The position numbers and the translations under genes were made by a program. A stretch of 64,000 bases of DNA, taken from contig JAAYUB010000134.1 in NCBI GenBank assembly GCA_012517875.1, positions 1 through 64,000 on the forward strand, given 5' to 3'. Below the pieces are notes generated by a model. That model ran no database searches. It was not told the DNA's origin and saw nothing but the letters and a program-made list of their open reading frames with translations. Of the stretch, positions 23,890 to 32,457 are shown piece by piece. The first letter of the stretch is position 1, and every line of letters begins with the position of its first letter. The stretch comes from Acidobacteriota bacterium. GTDB lineage: Bacteria; Acidobacteriota; JAAYUB01.

Positions 23890-25350
23890 ATGAGCGACAC
23901 GAATCACGAGATCCTGAAGACCCAACAGAACGAGATCGAGAAATTCCTGCTCGATCCGCGGGTCCAGCGCGTGGCCGGCTTCTTGAGCCGCGGAGACGGC
24001 GATCGACGGACGCTGTTCGAGCGGATAATGTATTCATACGACAACGCATCGGCGCCCCGGTCCGACCGGCTGCTGTTCTATCCCCTGCACATGGTGTTCG
24101 AGCACTTCATCCGGACCCGCGGCGCCAACGCCGATATGGTGAAGTTCAAGCTGTTCCACCACCGGCCCACACTGCGGGCGCTGGTGAACACGTTTCGCAG
24201 CATCCATGCCTATGGTCTGACCGTGCCGCAGAAATTCCAGATGCCCCTGATGATCGTCTGGAACTTCACCCAGGCCTGTAATCTGAAGTGCGTCCATTGC
24301 TATCAGGATGCCTGCAGCCGGCCGCTCCCCGACGAGCTGGATCTGGAGCAGAAGTTGAAGGTCGTGGACGAAATGGGCCGGGCGTACGTCCCCTTCCTGG
24401 CGCTGGCCGGCGGCGAGCCGCTCATGGGCCGGTACTTCTGGGAGGTGCTCGAGCGGTGCCGGCAATGGGGAATCCACGTCACCATCGCTTCCAACGGCAC
24501 GATGCTGACTCCGGACGTGACCGCCCGGCTGGTGCAACACGGCGTCAAGTATGTCGAGGTCAGCCTGGACTCGGTGGATCCGGACAAACACGACGCGTTC
24601 CGCGGCATTCCCGGCGCCTGGCGCCGCGCCGTGAACGGGATCGAAAACGGGGCGCGCACACCGGGGCTGCGCGTCGGGATGGCCACCTGCATCTCCCGCA
24701 TGAATGTCGAGGAAACGGACCAGATCATCCAGCTGGCCATCGATAAAGGTTGCTCCACCTTCGTCCATTTCAACTACATTCCGGTGGGCCGGGGAACGCG
24801 GAACGACATCCAGGACCTGGACCCGGTCCAGCGCGAGCAGGTGCTCCGGATACTGGAGCGACGGCTGCAGCAGAAGGAGATCAGCATCATGAGCACGGCG
24901 CCGCAGTTCGGCCGAGCCTGCTTCATGTACGCCGACACGGAGAGCCGCATGGCGCTCGGCCACGCCGGTTCGGGCCCCGGGGCCAAGACCCGCGTCCTGG
25001 CCAAATACATCGGCGGCTGCGGCGCGGCCCGGTGCTACTGTTCCCTGCAGCCCAACGGTGACGTCACGCCGTGCGTCTATATCCCCCACCGTGTGGTGGG
25101 CAACGTTCGGCACCAGAGCCTCCGTGAGATCTGGCAGACCAACGTCTACTTTGAGAAACTGACGGATCGGGAACTCCTGGGCGACCACTGCGGCGTATGC
25201 GACTACCGCCCCGTGTGCGGCGGCTGCCGCGCCCGCGCGGATGCCTACACGGGCGATATTCTGGCCGGCGATCCGGGCTGCATGCTCAACACCGAATTGT
25301 GGGAGCGGCTGACCGCGGCGACACCCGAAATCGCATCCGCGGACCGGTGA
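23890..25350 (+). CDS. Radical SAM/SPASM-domain protein with novel N-terminal region
   Basis: 486 residues. The radical SAM cluster motif is C130-x3-C134-x2-C137, followed by the GGEPL SAM-binding motif near 175. A C-terminal SPASM region (about 370-465) provides at least seven Cys (CGAARCYC, CGVC, CGGC, C near 459) for auxiliary Fe-S clusters. The first 110 residues have no recognised motif and may be a recognition domain. SPASM proteins modify ribosomal peptides, mature quinohaem enzymes or act in haem metabolism; no precursor peptide gene is visible beside it. The ATG at 23890 has only a weak ribosome site. Confidence 0.88.
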   Translation: MSDTNHEILKTQQNEIEKFLLDPRVQRVAGFLSRGDGDRRTLFERIMYSYDNASAPRSDRLLFYPLHMVFEHFIRTRGANADMVKFKLFHHRPTLRALVNTFRSIHAYGLTVPQKFQMPLMIVWNFTQACNLKCVHCYQDACSRPLPDELDLEQKLKVVDEMGRAYVPFLALAGGEPLMGRYFWEVLERCRQWGIHVTIASNGTMLTPDVTARLVQHGVKYVEVSLDSVDPDKHDAFRGIPGAWRRAVNGIENGARTPGLRVGMATCISRMNVEETDQIIQLAIDKGCSTFVHFNYIPVGRGTRNDIQDLDPVQREQVLRILERRLQQKEISIMSTAPQFGRACFMYADTESRMALGHAGSGPGAKTRVLAKYIGGCGAARCYCSLQPNGDVTPCVYIPHRVVGNVRHQSLREIWQTNVYFEKLTDRELLGDHCGVCDYRPVCGGCRARADAYTGDILAGDPGCMLNTELWERLTAATPEIASADR

Positions 25351-25447
25351 TCCGCCGGGCGGTCGCGGGGTGGTGTCCGCCGCCTGATGATCCGGACCGG
25401 CAGGCGTCGATGGCGGCGGCACCGTTGGCGGGGAGACAGCCTCCAAC

Positions 25448-26497
25448 ATGATCGCAGCGGCGATGATTCTTGCGGCCGGCTACGCCACGCGGCTGCGCCC
25501 CCTCAGCGACGAGATCCCCAAGGCCTGTCTGCCGGTGCTCGGCCGGCCGCTGGTTCATCACCTGTTCGATTGGCTGGGCCGGTGGGGTGTACAGGATGTG
25601 GCCGTCAACCTCCATCACCTGCCCGACGCGGTGCGTCGGGCGGTGACCGCCTACGACGGCCGCCCCTTCAGGTTCCGTTTCTCCGAGGAGCAGGGGCCGA
25701 TCCTGCTCACTGCCGGCGCGCTGGCGCCGCTGCGCGGCTGTTTCACCGGCGGTGGCACGTTCCTGCTGGTCAACGCGAAAATCATCACCACGATCGACTT
25801 GGCCCCGGCGCTAGCCGCCCACCGGGCCGCCGGCAGCCTGGCCACGATGATCCTGACACCGAACCGGCGGCGCGATCCGTTCACCCACGTGCGGCTGGAC
25901 GCTGATGGCTGCATCGGCGGCTACGTGCCGTTCGCCGAGGCGGACGGGCGGGTGGACCCGCTTCTGGCGTTCACCGGCATCCATCTGCTGGAGCCGCGGG
26001 TGCTGGATTTCATCCCCGACGGCCAGCCCTTCGACACCATCCGGCACCTTTACCCCGCACTGGCGGCGGCCGGCCACCCGGTGCGCGGATTTGTCGCGGA
26101 CGGCGACTGGCTGGAATTCTCCACCCCCGGCCGGTACCTGCGCAACAGCCTGGAACTGCTGCGGGCGGGAGGGCTGGACAATTGGACCACCTGGAACGTG
26201 ATGCTCGATCCGGCCGCCAGGGTGCGCGAGGCCGTGTTCGGCGAACACGTGATCGTGGACGCCGGCGCCGCGGTGGCGCGCAGCCTGCTGCTGGGCCGCA
26301 ACTCGGTGAGTGCCGGGGCGACAGTGGAGGACTGCATCGTGGCGCCGGGCGTGGACGTGCCGCCGGGCGCATGGCGCCGCGCGCTGCTGGCCTACGGAAC
26401 CGGTCGACCGGCGGGGCCGACAATGGAGCTGATGGCGCATCCGCTCGATGCGGCGGCTGATCCGGGTACCGGAGCCGACGGGCCGGCCGGGGGATGA
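25448..26497 (+). CDS. Sugar-phosphate nucleotidyltransferase
   Basis: 349 residues of the NTP-transferase family. The N-terminal MILAAGYATRLRPLSDEIPKACLPVLGRPL (residues 6-35) is the nucleotide-binding signature (consensus GxGTRLxPLT..PK). The C-terminal 90 residues show short hexapeptide-like repeats ending a partial left-handed beta helix, as in GlmU-, ManC- and MurU-like enzymes. It would activate a sugar 1-phosphate to an NDP-sugar for cell-wall or exopolysaccharide synthesis; which sugar is unclear. It lies 97 bases after the radical SAM gene on the same strand. Confidence 0.85.
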   Translation: MIAAAMILAAGYATRLRPLSDEIPKACLPVLGRPLVHHLFDWLGRWGVQDVAVNLHHLPDAVRRAVTAYDGRPFRFRFSEEQGPILLTAGALAPLRGCFTGGGTFLLVNAKIITTIDLAPALAAHRAAGSLATMILTPNRRRDPFTHVRLDADGCIGGYVPFAEADGRVDPLLAFTGIHLLEPRVLDFIPDGQPFDTIRHLYPALAAAGHPVRGFVADGDWLEFSTPGRYLRNSLELLRAGGLDNWTTWNVMLDPAARVREAVFGEHVIVDAGAAVARSLLLGRNSVSAGATVEDCIVAPGVDVPPGAWRRALLAYGTGRPAGPTMELMAHPLDAAADPGTGADGPAGG

Positions 26498-26549
26498 GTG
26501 GATCCGCTGCCGGTGCTGGAACAACTTGTCTTGGGAGGTTGAGGCTGCT

Positions 26550-27623
26550 GTGAGAGGCCGCATGTCGTGGATGCTCGTTATCGGGCTGCTGGTGCTGACC
26601 GCCGGGGCGTCTGGCCAGGTGGTTCGCGTCAAGATGAAGAATGGGGACGTTTTGTCCGGCACCCTCGTGGCGCTGGACGTCTCGCAGGCGGTGCTCCGGA
26701 CCGACTACGCGCCGTTGCTGGGCCTGCCGCTGGAACGAGTGGCCGAGGTGACGAGCAGCGCCGCCGTCCGGCTGTGGCTCGACGACGACACCACGCTGCG
26801 GACCACGCTGACGGGCTGGGCGGACGGCGTGTTCCGTCTGACCAGCGGCGATCGGACGTTCAACCTCGCCTCGGCCCGGGTCCGGGGCATCGAGCTGGAG
26901 CCGGAGGCGGCTGAACCGGCGACGGATCTCCGCGCGATCGCGGCCCGGGTGGACGGGCTGGACGAAGTCCGGCCGAAACGCTGGAGCGGCGCGGTCAATT
27001 TCGGCTACACCCTGGCGCGGGGCAACGCGTCGTCCGACGATCTGTACCTGCGGACCTCCGCACGCTACGCGCGGCAGCGCGACACGTTTTCCGCCAGCGC
27101 CCATACGCTTTACGGCGTGCTGGCCGACACCACGTCGCGCGATGAGGTGTATGGCTCGTTCCGGTACGACTACAAGCTGCCGAAGCGGTATTTCGTGTTC
27201 GGCTCGGTGAGCGGGGAGTACGATGAGGTGGAGGGGATCGACCTGCGCCACACATGGAACGCGGGCGTCGGCTACAGCCTGGTCACCCGGCCGGCGCTGA
27301 GCCTGGACGTGGGCACCGGCATTGGCTTTCTCCAGGAGATCTATCCCAGCCTGTCCAACCGGAGCGACGGCAGTACCCTGCTTGAGGGACATCTGAACTG
27401 GAAGCTGAATGACCGGGTCGCGTTCACCCAGAACCTGCTGGTCATTCCATACCTGACCGGCGACTCGCGGTACCGGACAGTCCTGGACGCCACGCTGAAC
27501 CTGACCGTGAATCGCATGTTCAAATTCAACATCGGCATGCTCAACCGGTACGATTCACGGCCGCTCCCCGACGTGGAGCACAACGATTTCACCATGTTCA
27601 CGGGAGTCGGCTGGATCTTCTGA
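26550..27623 (+). CDS. DUF481 outer-membrane beta-barrel-like protein (YdiY type)
   Basis: 357 residues. The signal peptide includes the hydrophobic WMLVIGLLVLTAGASG. Residues 24-110 form a small beta-rich domain (VVRVKMKNGDVLSGTLVALD), and the rest is the DUF481 domain of alternating amphipathic strands ending in Phe (GVGWIF), as expected for an outer-membrane barrel. The start is most likely the GTG at 26550, 11 bases after GGGAGG; an ATG at 26562 is the alternative. Transport or salt-stress roles have been suggested for the family, but no specific function can be assigned. Confidence 0.82.
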   Translation: MRGRMSWMLVIGLLVLTAGASGQVVRVKMKNGDVLSGTLVALDVSQAVLRTDYAPLLGLPLERVAEVTSSAAVRLWLDDDTTLRTTLTGWADGVFRLTSGDRTFNLASARVRGIELEPEAAEPATDLRAIAARVDGLDEVRPKRWSGAVNFGYTLARGNASSDDLYLRTSARYARQRDTFSASAHTLYGVLADTTSRDEVYGSFRYDYKLPKRYFVFGSVSGEYDEVEGIDLRHTWNAGVGYSLVTRPALSLDVGTGIGFLQEIYPSLSNRSDGSTLLEGHLNWKLNDRVAFTQNLLVIPYLTGDSRYRTVLDATLNLTVNRMFKFNIGMLNRYDSRPLPDVEHNDFTMFTGVGWIF

Positions 27624-27700
27624 CGGCGGGCGGGTGCACCGCGGGCCGCGGTCCGGACCGGGTCCGGCCGTAACACCGCGCCGTCGGGCGGAGGGAACGG

Positions 27701-28462
27701 ATGACGCAGCCACCGCCGCTGTTCCGGCGCCAGCCGGATACGTCACCGCTGATCGGCGCCCACCGGGGCGCCCACGACGGCGGGCGCCCCGAGAACACGC
27801 CGGCGGCCTTCCGGCGGGCCATCGAGCTGGGGTGTGACCTCGTGGAGCTCGACGTCCGCCGCACCGCGGACGGCGAGCTCCTCGTGTTCCATGACGCCGC
27901 CATCGGCGGTCGGGCGGTCGCGGCGGTGACCGCGGCCGAAGCCCGCGGCGCGGCGGCGCGCCAGGGCATCGACATCCCGACGCTGGACGAGGCGCTGGGC
28001 ATCTGTGCCGGCCGGATCCTGGTGGACATCGAGATCAAGGACCCGGTCGCAGCCGCCGCCGCCGCCGCGACGGCTGCCCGGCTGCTGCCGCCGGACTCCT
28101 TCCTGCTCTCCTCGTTTTCCCGTCGGGCGCTGCGGATCGTGCGGCGGATGTTTCCCGCGCTGCCGCGCGGCTGGATCGTGGGACGCGCGGTCCCAGGCGG
28201 ATGGCGGACGCTGGCGGGGCTGACGGCCGGACCGCTGGCCGGGCTGTTTGGCCGTCCGGCGTGCCTGATCGTCAACCACCGCCTGGTCGTTGCCGGCACG
28301 GCCGGGGGAGGGGGCGCCCCGTCGTTGCCCTGGCTGGCCTGGACGGTCAACGATCCGGCCGAAGCCGGCCGTCTGGCCGATCTCGGCGCCTGGGCGCTCA
28401 TCACCGACGTCCCGGACGCTCTGCTGGCGTGGCGCCGGGAGCGCCGGGGGGCGGACCGCTAA
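27701..28462 (+). CDS. Glycerophosphodiester phosphodiesterase (GDPD/UgpQ type)
   Basis: 253 residues. The GDPD hallmark H-R-G at residues 22-24 in a GAHRGAHDGGRPENT segment, the metal-binding VELDVRRTADGELLVFHD block (49-66) and the C-terminal AWTVNDPAEAGRLADLGAWALITD block are all present. Residues H23, E33, E50, D52 and H65 fit the usual catalytic set. It hydrolyses glycerophosphodiesters to glycerol 3-phosphate; no signal peptide is present, so it is cytoplasmic. GGAGGG precedes the ATG. Its stop overlaps that of the convergent propeller gene by 4 bases. Confidence 0.9.
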   Translation: MTQPPPLFRRQPDTSPLIGAHRGAHDGGRPENTPAAFRRAIELGCDLVELDVRRTADGELLVFHDAAIGGRAVAAVTAAEARGAAARQGIDIPTLDEALGICAGRILVDIEIKDPVAAAAAAATAARLLPPDSFLLSSFSRRALRIVRRMFPALPRGWIVGRAVPGGWRTLAGLTAGPLAGLFGRPACLIVNHRLVVAGTAGGGGAPSLPWLAWTVNDPAEAGRLADLGAWALITDVPDALLAWRRERRGADR

Positions 28463-31068
28463 TTCCGCGGCACGGCCGACAGCAGCCGGGAATTGTTATC
28501 CAGGAACAGCTCAAACGCCACGACGGGTCCCGTGGCATCCAGGACCACGTAGCCGCCCAGTTGCGGCCACGCCGCCGGGATGATGTTGCTGAGCAGCCCG
28601 AGGTAGCGGCTGTCGGCCTCCAGGTGCAGGACGTGCGTGCCGGTGAGCGTGCCGTCCTGACGGTAGATCCAGACGGTGGCGTCCACGGGGTAGGTGTTGA
28701 AATTGCACACGCTGATGCCGTTGAAGTACATCAGCGTTCCGTCGCCCACCGGGCCGTGCGCCACGTGGCTGAAGACGGCCTGCCGCGCCGGGGCGGTCTC
28801 CAGGGCCAGACAGGATTCGAAGGCCGGCAGGGCATTCAGGCCGTCGCCGAACACCACGTCGCCGAGGAGGCCGGTGCGGTCGGACGTGATTTTCACGTTG
28901 CCGGTCACGTAGGGCGGCCGGGTCGCGGGGTCCGTCAGGCCGAAGGCCTGCCAGGCGGGGACGACGAGCTGCTGCCCGGCAGTGAGCGTGTAGTTGGCCG
29001 TGGTGCTGGCGACGTGGGCGTCGTCGGTGAAGGCAAGGGTCACCTCGGCCGTCTCCGCCGCCGTGTTGATCACGTGGAAAACGGTATCGTACGGATTGAT
29101 GAACCCCGGCTGCTCCCCGCCGCTGGCCACGTGGGCGCTGTACAGCGTGTTCACGTTCGGATCCCACTGCAGCGGGACCGAATGGACGGTGACGACCCCG
29201 CCCTCGGCGTTCAGGTGGCGGATCATGGCGAAGCCCACCACGCCGTATCCGTCGTCGGTGGTCCCCACGAGATAGCCGTCGGGCAGGTTCAGGAAGCTCT
29301 CGTTGCGGAAGAAGAGATCGTGCATCGTGCCCGTCAGCATGTGCCGGCCTTCCAGATCCGTTTCCATGAAGCCGATCTGCGTCCCGGCGGCGTTCCGGAG
29401 CGAGAGCTCCACGTGGATCGTGTCGTCGTATGGGTTGAGGATGAACAGCTCGGTCTGCACGGTGTAGACGCCGCCGCTGAAATGCTCCTGGACGTGGGTG
29501 ACGGTGTAGTCCTCGAACACGCCGTCGGTGGCGATCGTGCCGTCCATGTAATCACCGGTCAGATTGGTGTTCAGGAAGAACGCCCGGGCGGTGAGGCTGT
29601 TGCTGACCAATCGGAGCCAGCCGGTGTGGGTGCCGGCCGGCAGGCCGAGCTGGATGTCGCCGATGAACGAGAACTGGGTCAGGGGCTCCATGAGCTGGGC
29701 GGCGCCGTTGTTGGTGCCGGCGAGCAGGTCGCCGTCGTTGTCGTAGCCGTAGATCAGCAGGCTCTGCGAGCCGTTCACGGGATTGCTCACCCCGTAGCCG
29801 GTGAACTCGCCGGTGCCGGTGCGGAAGAACGGAAAGTCGATGATGGCGGGCGTCAGGCAGAAGATGGAGGTGCTGTCCTCGCCCAGGGCGCGGCCCACGT
29901 TGAGCCCGGCCAGGAACTGTTCGTCGGGTGAGACGGCCAGATCCTCCGGCGCCGGACCGGTGTCGCGGAAGGCGTACCCGCCGGTCAGGCAGTCGAAGAT
30001 CATCAGTTCGTCGCTGCCCACCGAGTGGATCAGGCCCGTCCGGTTGTCCGACAGCACGGCGATGTTGTTGTACCCGTCGAAGTCGGCGAAGCCCATGGCG
30101 TCGGTAATGGTGCGGAGGAGTTCCAGCGAGCCGGCGTCGACCACGTAGAGGCGGTTGAGCACGATCGACGACGCGACCAGGCGGGCGCCGTCGGGCGTGA
30201 TGGCGATCCGGCTGAGGCTGGCATCCGGCGTGGCCTCGCCCGGGATGTCCAGGTACGGCTGGTTGGCGTAGTTGCCGATCTCGAAGGCGACCACGTCGTT
30301 GTACTGGGGGTCGCAGACGTACCCCCACCGGCTGTCGGGGGAGAAGACGATGTTGTTGAGGCAGAGGAAGTCGGAGCCCGTGCGGTCGAAGTCGGCATCC
30401 ACCACCACGAACGTGTGCTGGACGGCGAAGGTGGGCTCATTGAACAGGTCGATGACGCTGATCTGGTCGTCGTCGGTCCGTCCGTTGCAGAGCACGAACG
30501 CGCGCTGGCCGTCGGGGGTGACATAGGTCCGGGCGGGACCGGTGCCCATGTTGGCCCACAGCGTCGCGTGATGCAGATCACCCGGCGTGGTGGTCACCCG
30601 GAACACGTAGAGCTGGTTGACGGTGGTCCGGGCGTCGCAGACGAAGCCGTAGAGGCCGGTCGAGCTGAAGGCGATGTTGTTGTAGTAGGCGAAGTCGGAG
30701 AGGACCGGCGGCGTGTAGGTGGCGGTCTGGAAGTCGGCGAGGCGGATGATGGTCACCGTGTCGCTGTCGATGTTCAGCACGCAGGCGTGCAGGCCGTCGG
30801 GAGTCAGGTAGATGCCGGCCGGCTCCTGGCCGGTGGCGACGTAGGCGATGATGTTGTCGGTCCAGCGGTAGGGATCGAAAACGATCACCCGCGAGTTCTG
30901 GGGATCGGTGACCAGCCCCAGCAGCCCGTCGGCTGTGAACACGGCGTTGTTGTAGAAGCCGAAATCCTCGTCGCCGGCGACGACTTCGCCCATCAGGATC
31001 TGGGCCGCCGCCGCGGCGGTGAGACCGGCGATGAGAATCAGTCCGATCAGGGCACGTTGACGGTTCAT
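28459..31068 (-). CDS. Large secreted YVTN-type beta-propeller protein
   Basis: 869 residues with a signal peptide (about 1-22). Residues 30-400 contain at least six repeats with motifs such as FDPYRW, TPDG and ARAYVTPDGQRAFV, the YVTN/lactonase-like propeller pattern. Residues 400-869 are beta-rich without a named domain and contain Thr/Gly-rich strands typical of surface proteins. GGGAGGTC precedes the ATG. It may be a surface structural or binding protein; no enzymatic motif is visible. It is in the same orientation as asnS (27-base gap), which is likely chance neighbourhood rather than function. Confidence 0.82.
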   Translation of the reverse strand: MNRQRALIGLILIAGLTAAAAAQILMGEVVAGDEDFGFYNNAVFTADGLLGLVTDPQNSRVIVFDPYRWTDNIIAYVATGQEPAGIYLTPDGLHACVLNIDSDTVTIIRLADFQTATYTPPVLSDFAYYNNIAFSSTGLYGFVCDARTTVNQLYVFRVTTTPGDLHHATLWANMGTGPARTYVTPDGQRAFVLCNGRTDDDQISVIDLFNEPTFAVQHTFVVVDADFDRTGSDFLCLNNIVFSPDSRWGYVCDPQYNDVVAFEIGNYANQPYLDIPGEATPDASLSRIAITPDGARLVASSIVLNRLYVVDAGSLELLRTITDAMGFADFDGYNNIAVLSDNRTGLIHSVGSDELMIFDCLTGGYAFRDTGPAPEDLAVSPDEQFLAGLNVGRALGEDSTSIFCLTPAIIDFPFFRTGTGEFTGYGVSNPVNGSQSLLIYGYDNDGDLLAGTNNGAAQLMEPLTQFSFIGDIQLGLPAGTHTGWLRLVSNSLTARAFFLNTNLTGDYMDGTIATDGVFEDYTVTHVQEHFSGGVYTVQTELFILNPYDDTIHVELSLRNAAGTQIGFMETDLEGRHMLTGTMHDLFFRNESFLNLPDGYLVGTTDDGYGVVGFAMIRHLNAEGGVVTVHSVPLQWDPNVNTLYSAHVASGGEQPGFINPYDTVFHVINTAAETAEVTLAFTDDAHVASTTANYTLTAGQQLVVPAWQAFGLTDPATRPPYVTGNVKITSDRTGLLGDVVFGDGLNALPAFESCLALETAPARQAVFSHVAHGPVGDGTLMYFNGISVCNFNTYPVDATVWIYRQDGTLTGTHVLHLEADSRYLGLLSNIIPAAWPQLGGYVVLDATGPVVAFELFLDNNSRLLSAVPRN

Positions 31069-31095
31069 GGCGCTGACCTCCCGGTTGTCTCGACG

Positions 31096-32388
31096 TCAGG
31101 GATAGATCTTGTACAGCATGCGGGGGAAGGCGATGGTTTCCCGGATGTGCTCCAGGCCGCACAACCAGGCGACGCACCGCTCGATGCCCATGCCGAAGCC
31201 GCCGTGGGGACAGGTGCCGTAGCGGCGCAGGTCCAGGTACCACTGGAACGCCGCCTCGGGCAGGCCGTGCTCGCGGATGCGCGCCCGCAGCTTGTCCAGA
31301 TCCGCCAGGCGCTGGCCGCCGCCGATCACCTCGCCGTAGCCCTCGGGGGCCAGCACGTCCACGCAGAGGGCCTTGCCGGGGTCGGCCGGGTCGGTCTCCA
31401 TGTAGAACGCCTTGACCGCGGCCGGATAGCGGTGGACCATCACCGGCCGGTCGAACCCCTCGCTGACCAGGGTCTCGTCGGTGCCGCCGAAGTCACCGCC
31501 GTACACAAATTCGGTGCCTTTCCCCTCGAGCATCTTGGCGGCGTCGTCGTACGCCAGGCGGGGAAACGGCGTCCGGACGTTCTCCAGCTTGGAGGTGTCT
31601 CGTTCCAGCACCTTGAGCTCCTCACGGCGTGTGTCCAAGACGAAGGCGACGATGTGGCTGATGAAGTTCTCAGCCAGTTCCATCACGTCGTCGAGGGTGG
31701 CCCAGGCCATCTCCGGCTCGATCATCCAAAACTCCATCAGGTGGCGGCGGGTCTTCGATTTTTCGGCCCGGAAGGTGGGGCCGAAACAGTACACCTTGCC
31801 GAACGCCATGGCCGTCGCCTCGTTGTAGAGCTGGCCGCTCTGGGTGAGATAGGCCGTGTCGTCGAAGTACTGGGTTTCGAACAGGGTGGTGGTGCCCTCG
31901 CAGGCGTTGGGCGTGAAGATGGGCGTGTCCACCAGGGTGAAGCCGTTGGCGTCCAGGTAGTCGCGGCAGGCCTTGATGATGGCGTGGCGGACCCGGATCA
32001 CCGCGTGCTGGCGGCGAGAACGCAGCCAGAGGTGGCGGTTCTCCATGAGGAACGCGGTTCCGTGCTCCTTCTTGGTGATGGGGTAGTCGGCGACCGCCTG
32101 GACCACCTCCAAGCCGGTGACGTCCATCTCGTGTCCGCCGGCGGCGCGGGCCTCGGCGCGGACGCGACCGGTGACGATCAAGCTTGATTCCAGGCCGATC
32201 GCCTCAGCCTGCGCGAACACGTCCGGGGCGACGTTGTTTTTGGCCATCACGCACTGCATGATGCCTGTACCGTCACGCACGATCAGGAACAGGATCTTGC
32301 CGCTGGAACGGCGATTGTACAGCCAGCCCTTGAGAGTAACCGTCTGGTCGACGAACCGGGCGGCGGTTTCGATGGTGAACGCGGACAT
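31096..32388 (-). CDS. asnS: Asparaginyl-tRNA synthetase
   Basis: 430-residue class IIb synthetase. The N-terminal OB-fold binds the anticodon ([20 protein letters not shown]), motif 2 is [23 protein letters not shown] and motif 3 [27 protein letters not shown]. The motif-2 E-M-A(W) residues and length (about 430-465) favour AsnS over AspRS, which is typically longer in bacteria with an insertion. It charges tRNA-Asn with asparagine directly. GGAGGT precedes the ATG and a promoter lies 34-62 bases upstream. Confidence 0.95.
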   Translation of the reverse strand: MSAFTIETAARFVDQTVTLKGWLYNRRSSGKILFLIVRDGTGIMQCVMAKNNVAPDVFAQAEAIGLESSLIVTGRVRAEARAAGGHEMDVTGLEVVQAVADYPITKKEHGTAFLMENRHLWLRSRRQHAVIRVRHAIIKACRDYLDANGFTLVDTPIFTPNACEGTTTLFETQYFDDTAYLTQSGQLYNEATAMAFGKVYCFGPTFRAEKSKTRRHLMEFWMIEPEMAWATLDDVMELAENFISHIVAFVLDTRREELKVLERDTSKLENVRTPFPRLAYDDAAKMLEGKGTEFVYGGDFGGTDETLVSEGFDRPVMVHRYPAAVKAFYMETDPADPGKALCVDVLAPEGYGEVIGGGQRLADLDKLRARIREHGLPEAAFQWYLDLRRYGTCPHGGFGMGIERCVAWLCGLEHIRETIAFPRMLYKIYP

Positions 32389-32421
32389 GGGTACCTCCGG
32401 CAGGGGTGACTGATTTCACCG

Positions 32422-32450
32422 ATGATAATCAAAGACGCGCCAAAAGACAA
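32422..32450 (-). promoter_or_regulatory. Promoter of asnS
   Basis: Minus-strand TTGTCT and TATCAT separated by 17 bases. It sits between the transglycosylase stop and asnS. Confidence 0.5.
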
Positions 32451-32457
32451 TGGCCGA

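Noticed and set aside
30025-32187. Plus-strand frame of about 720 codons opposite the propeller gene and asnS
   Set aside because: asnS and the propeller are unmistakable on the minus strand; the plus frame has no motif.
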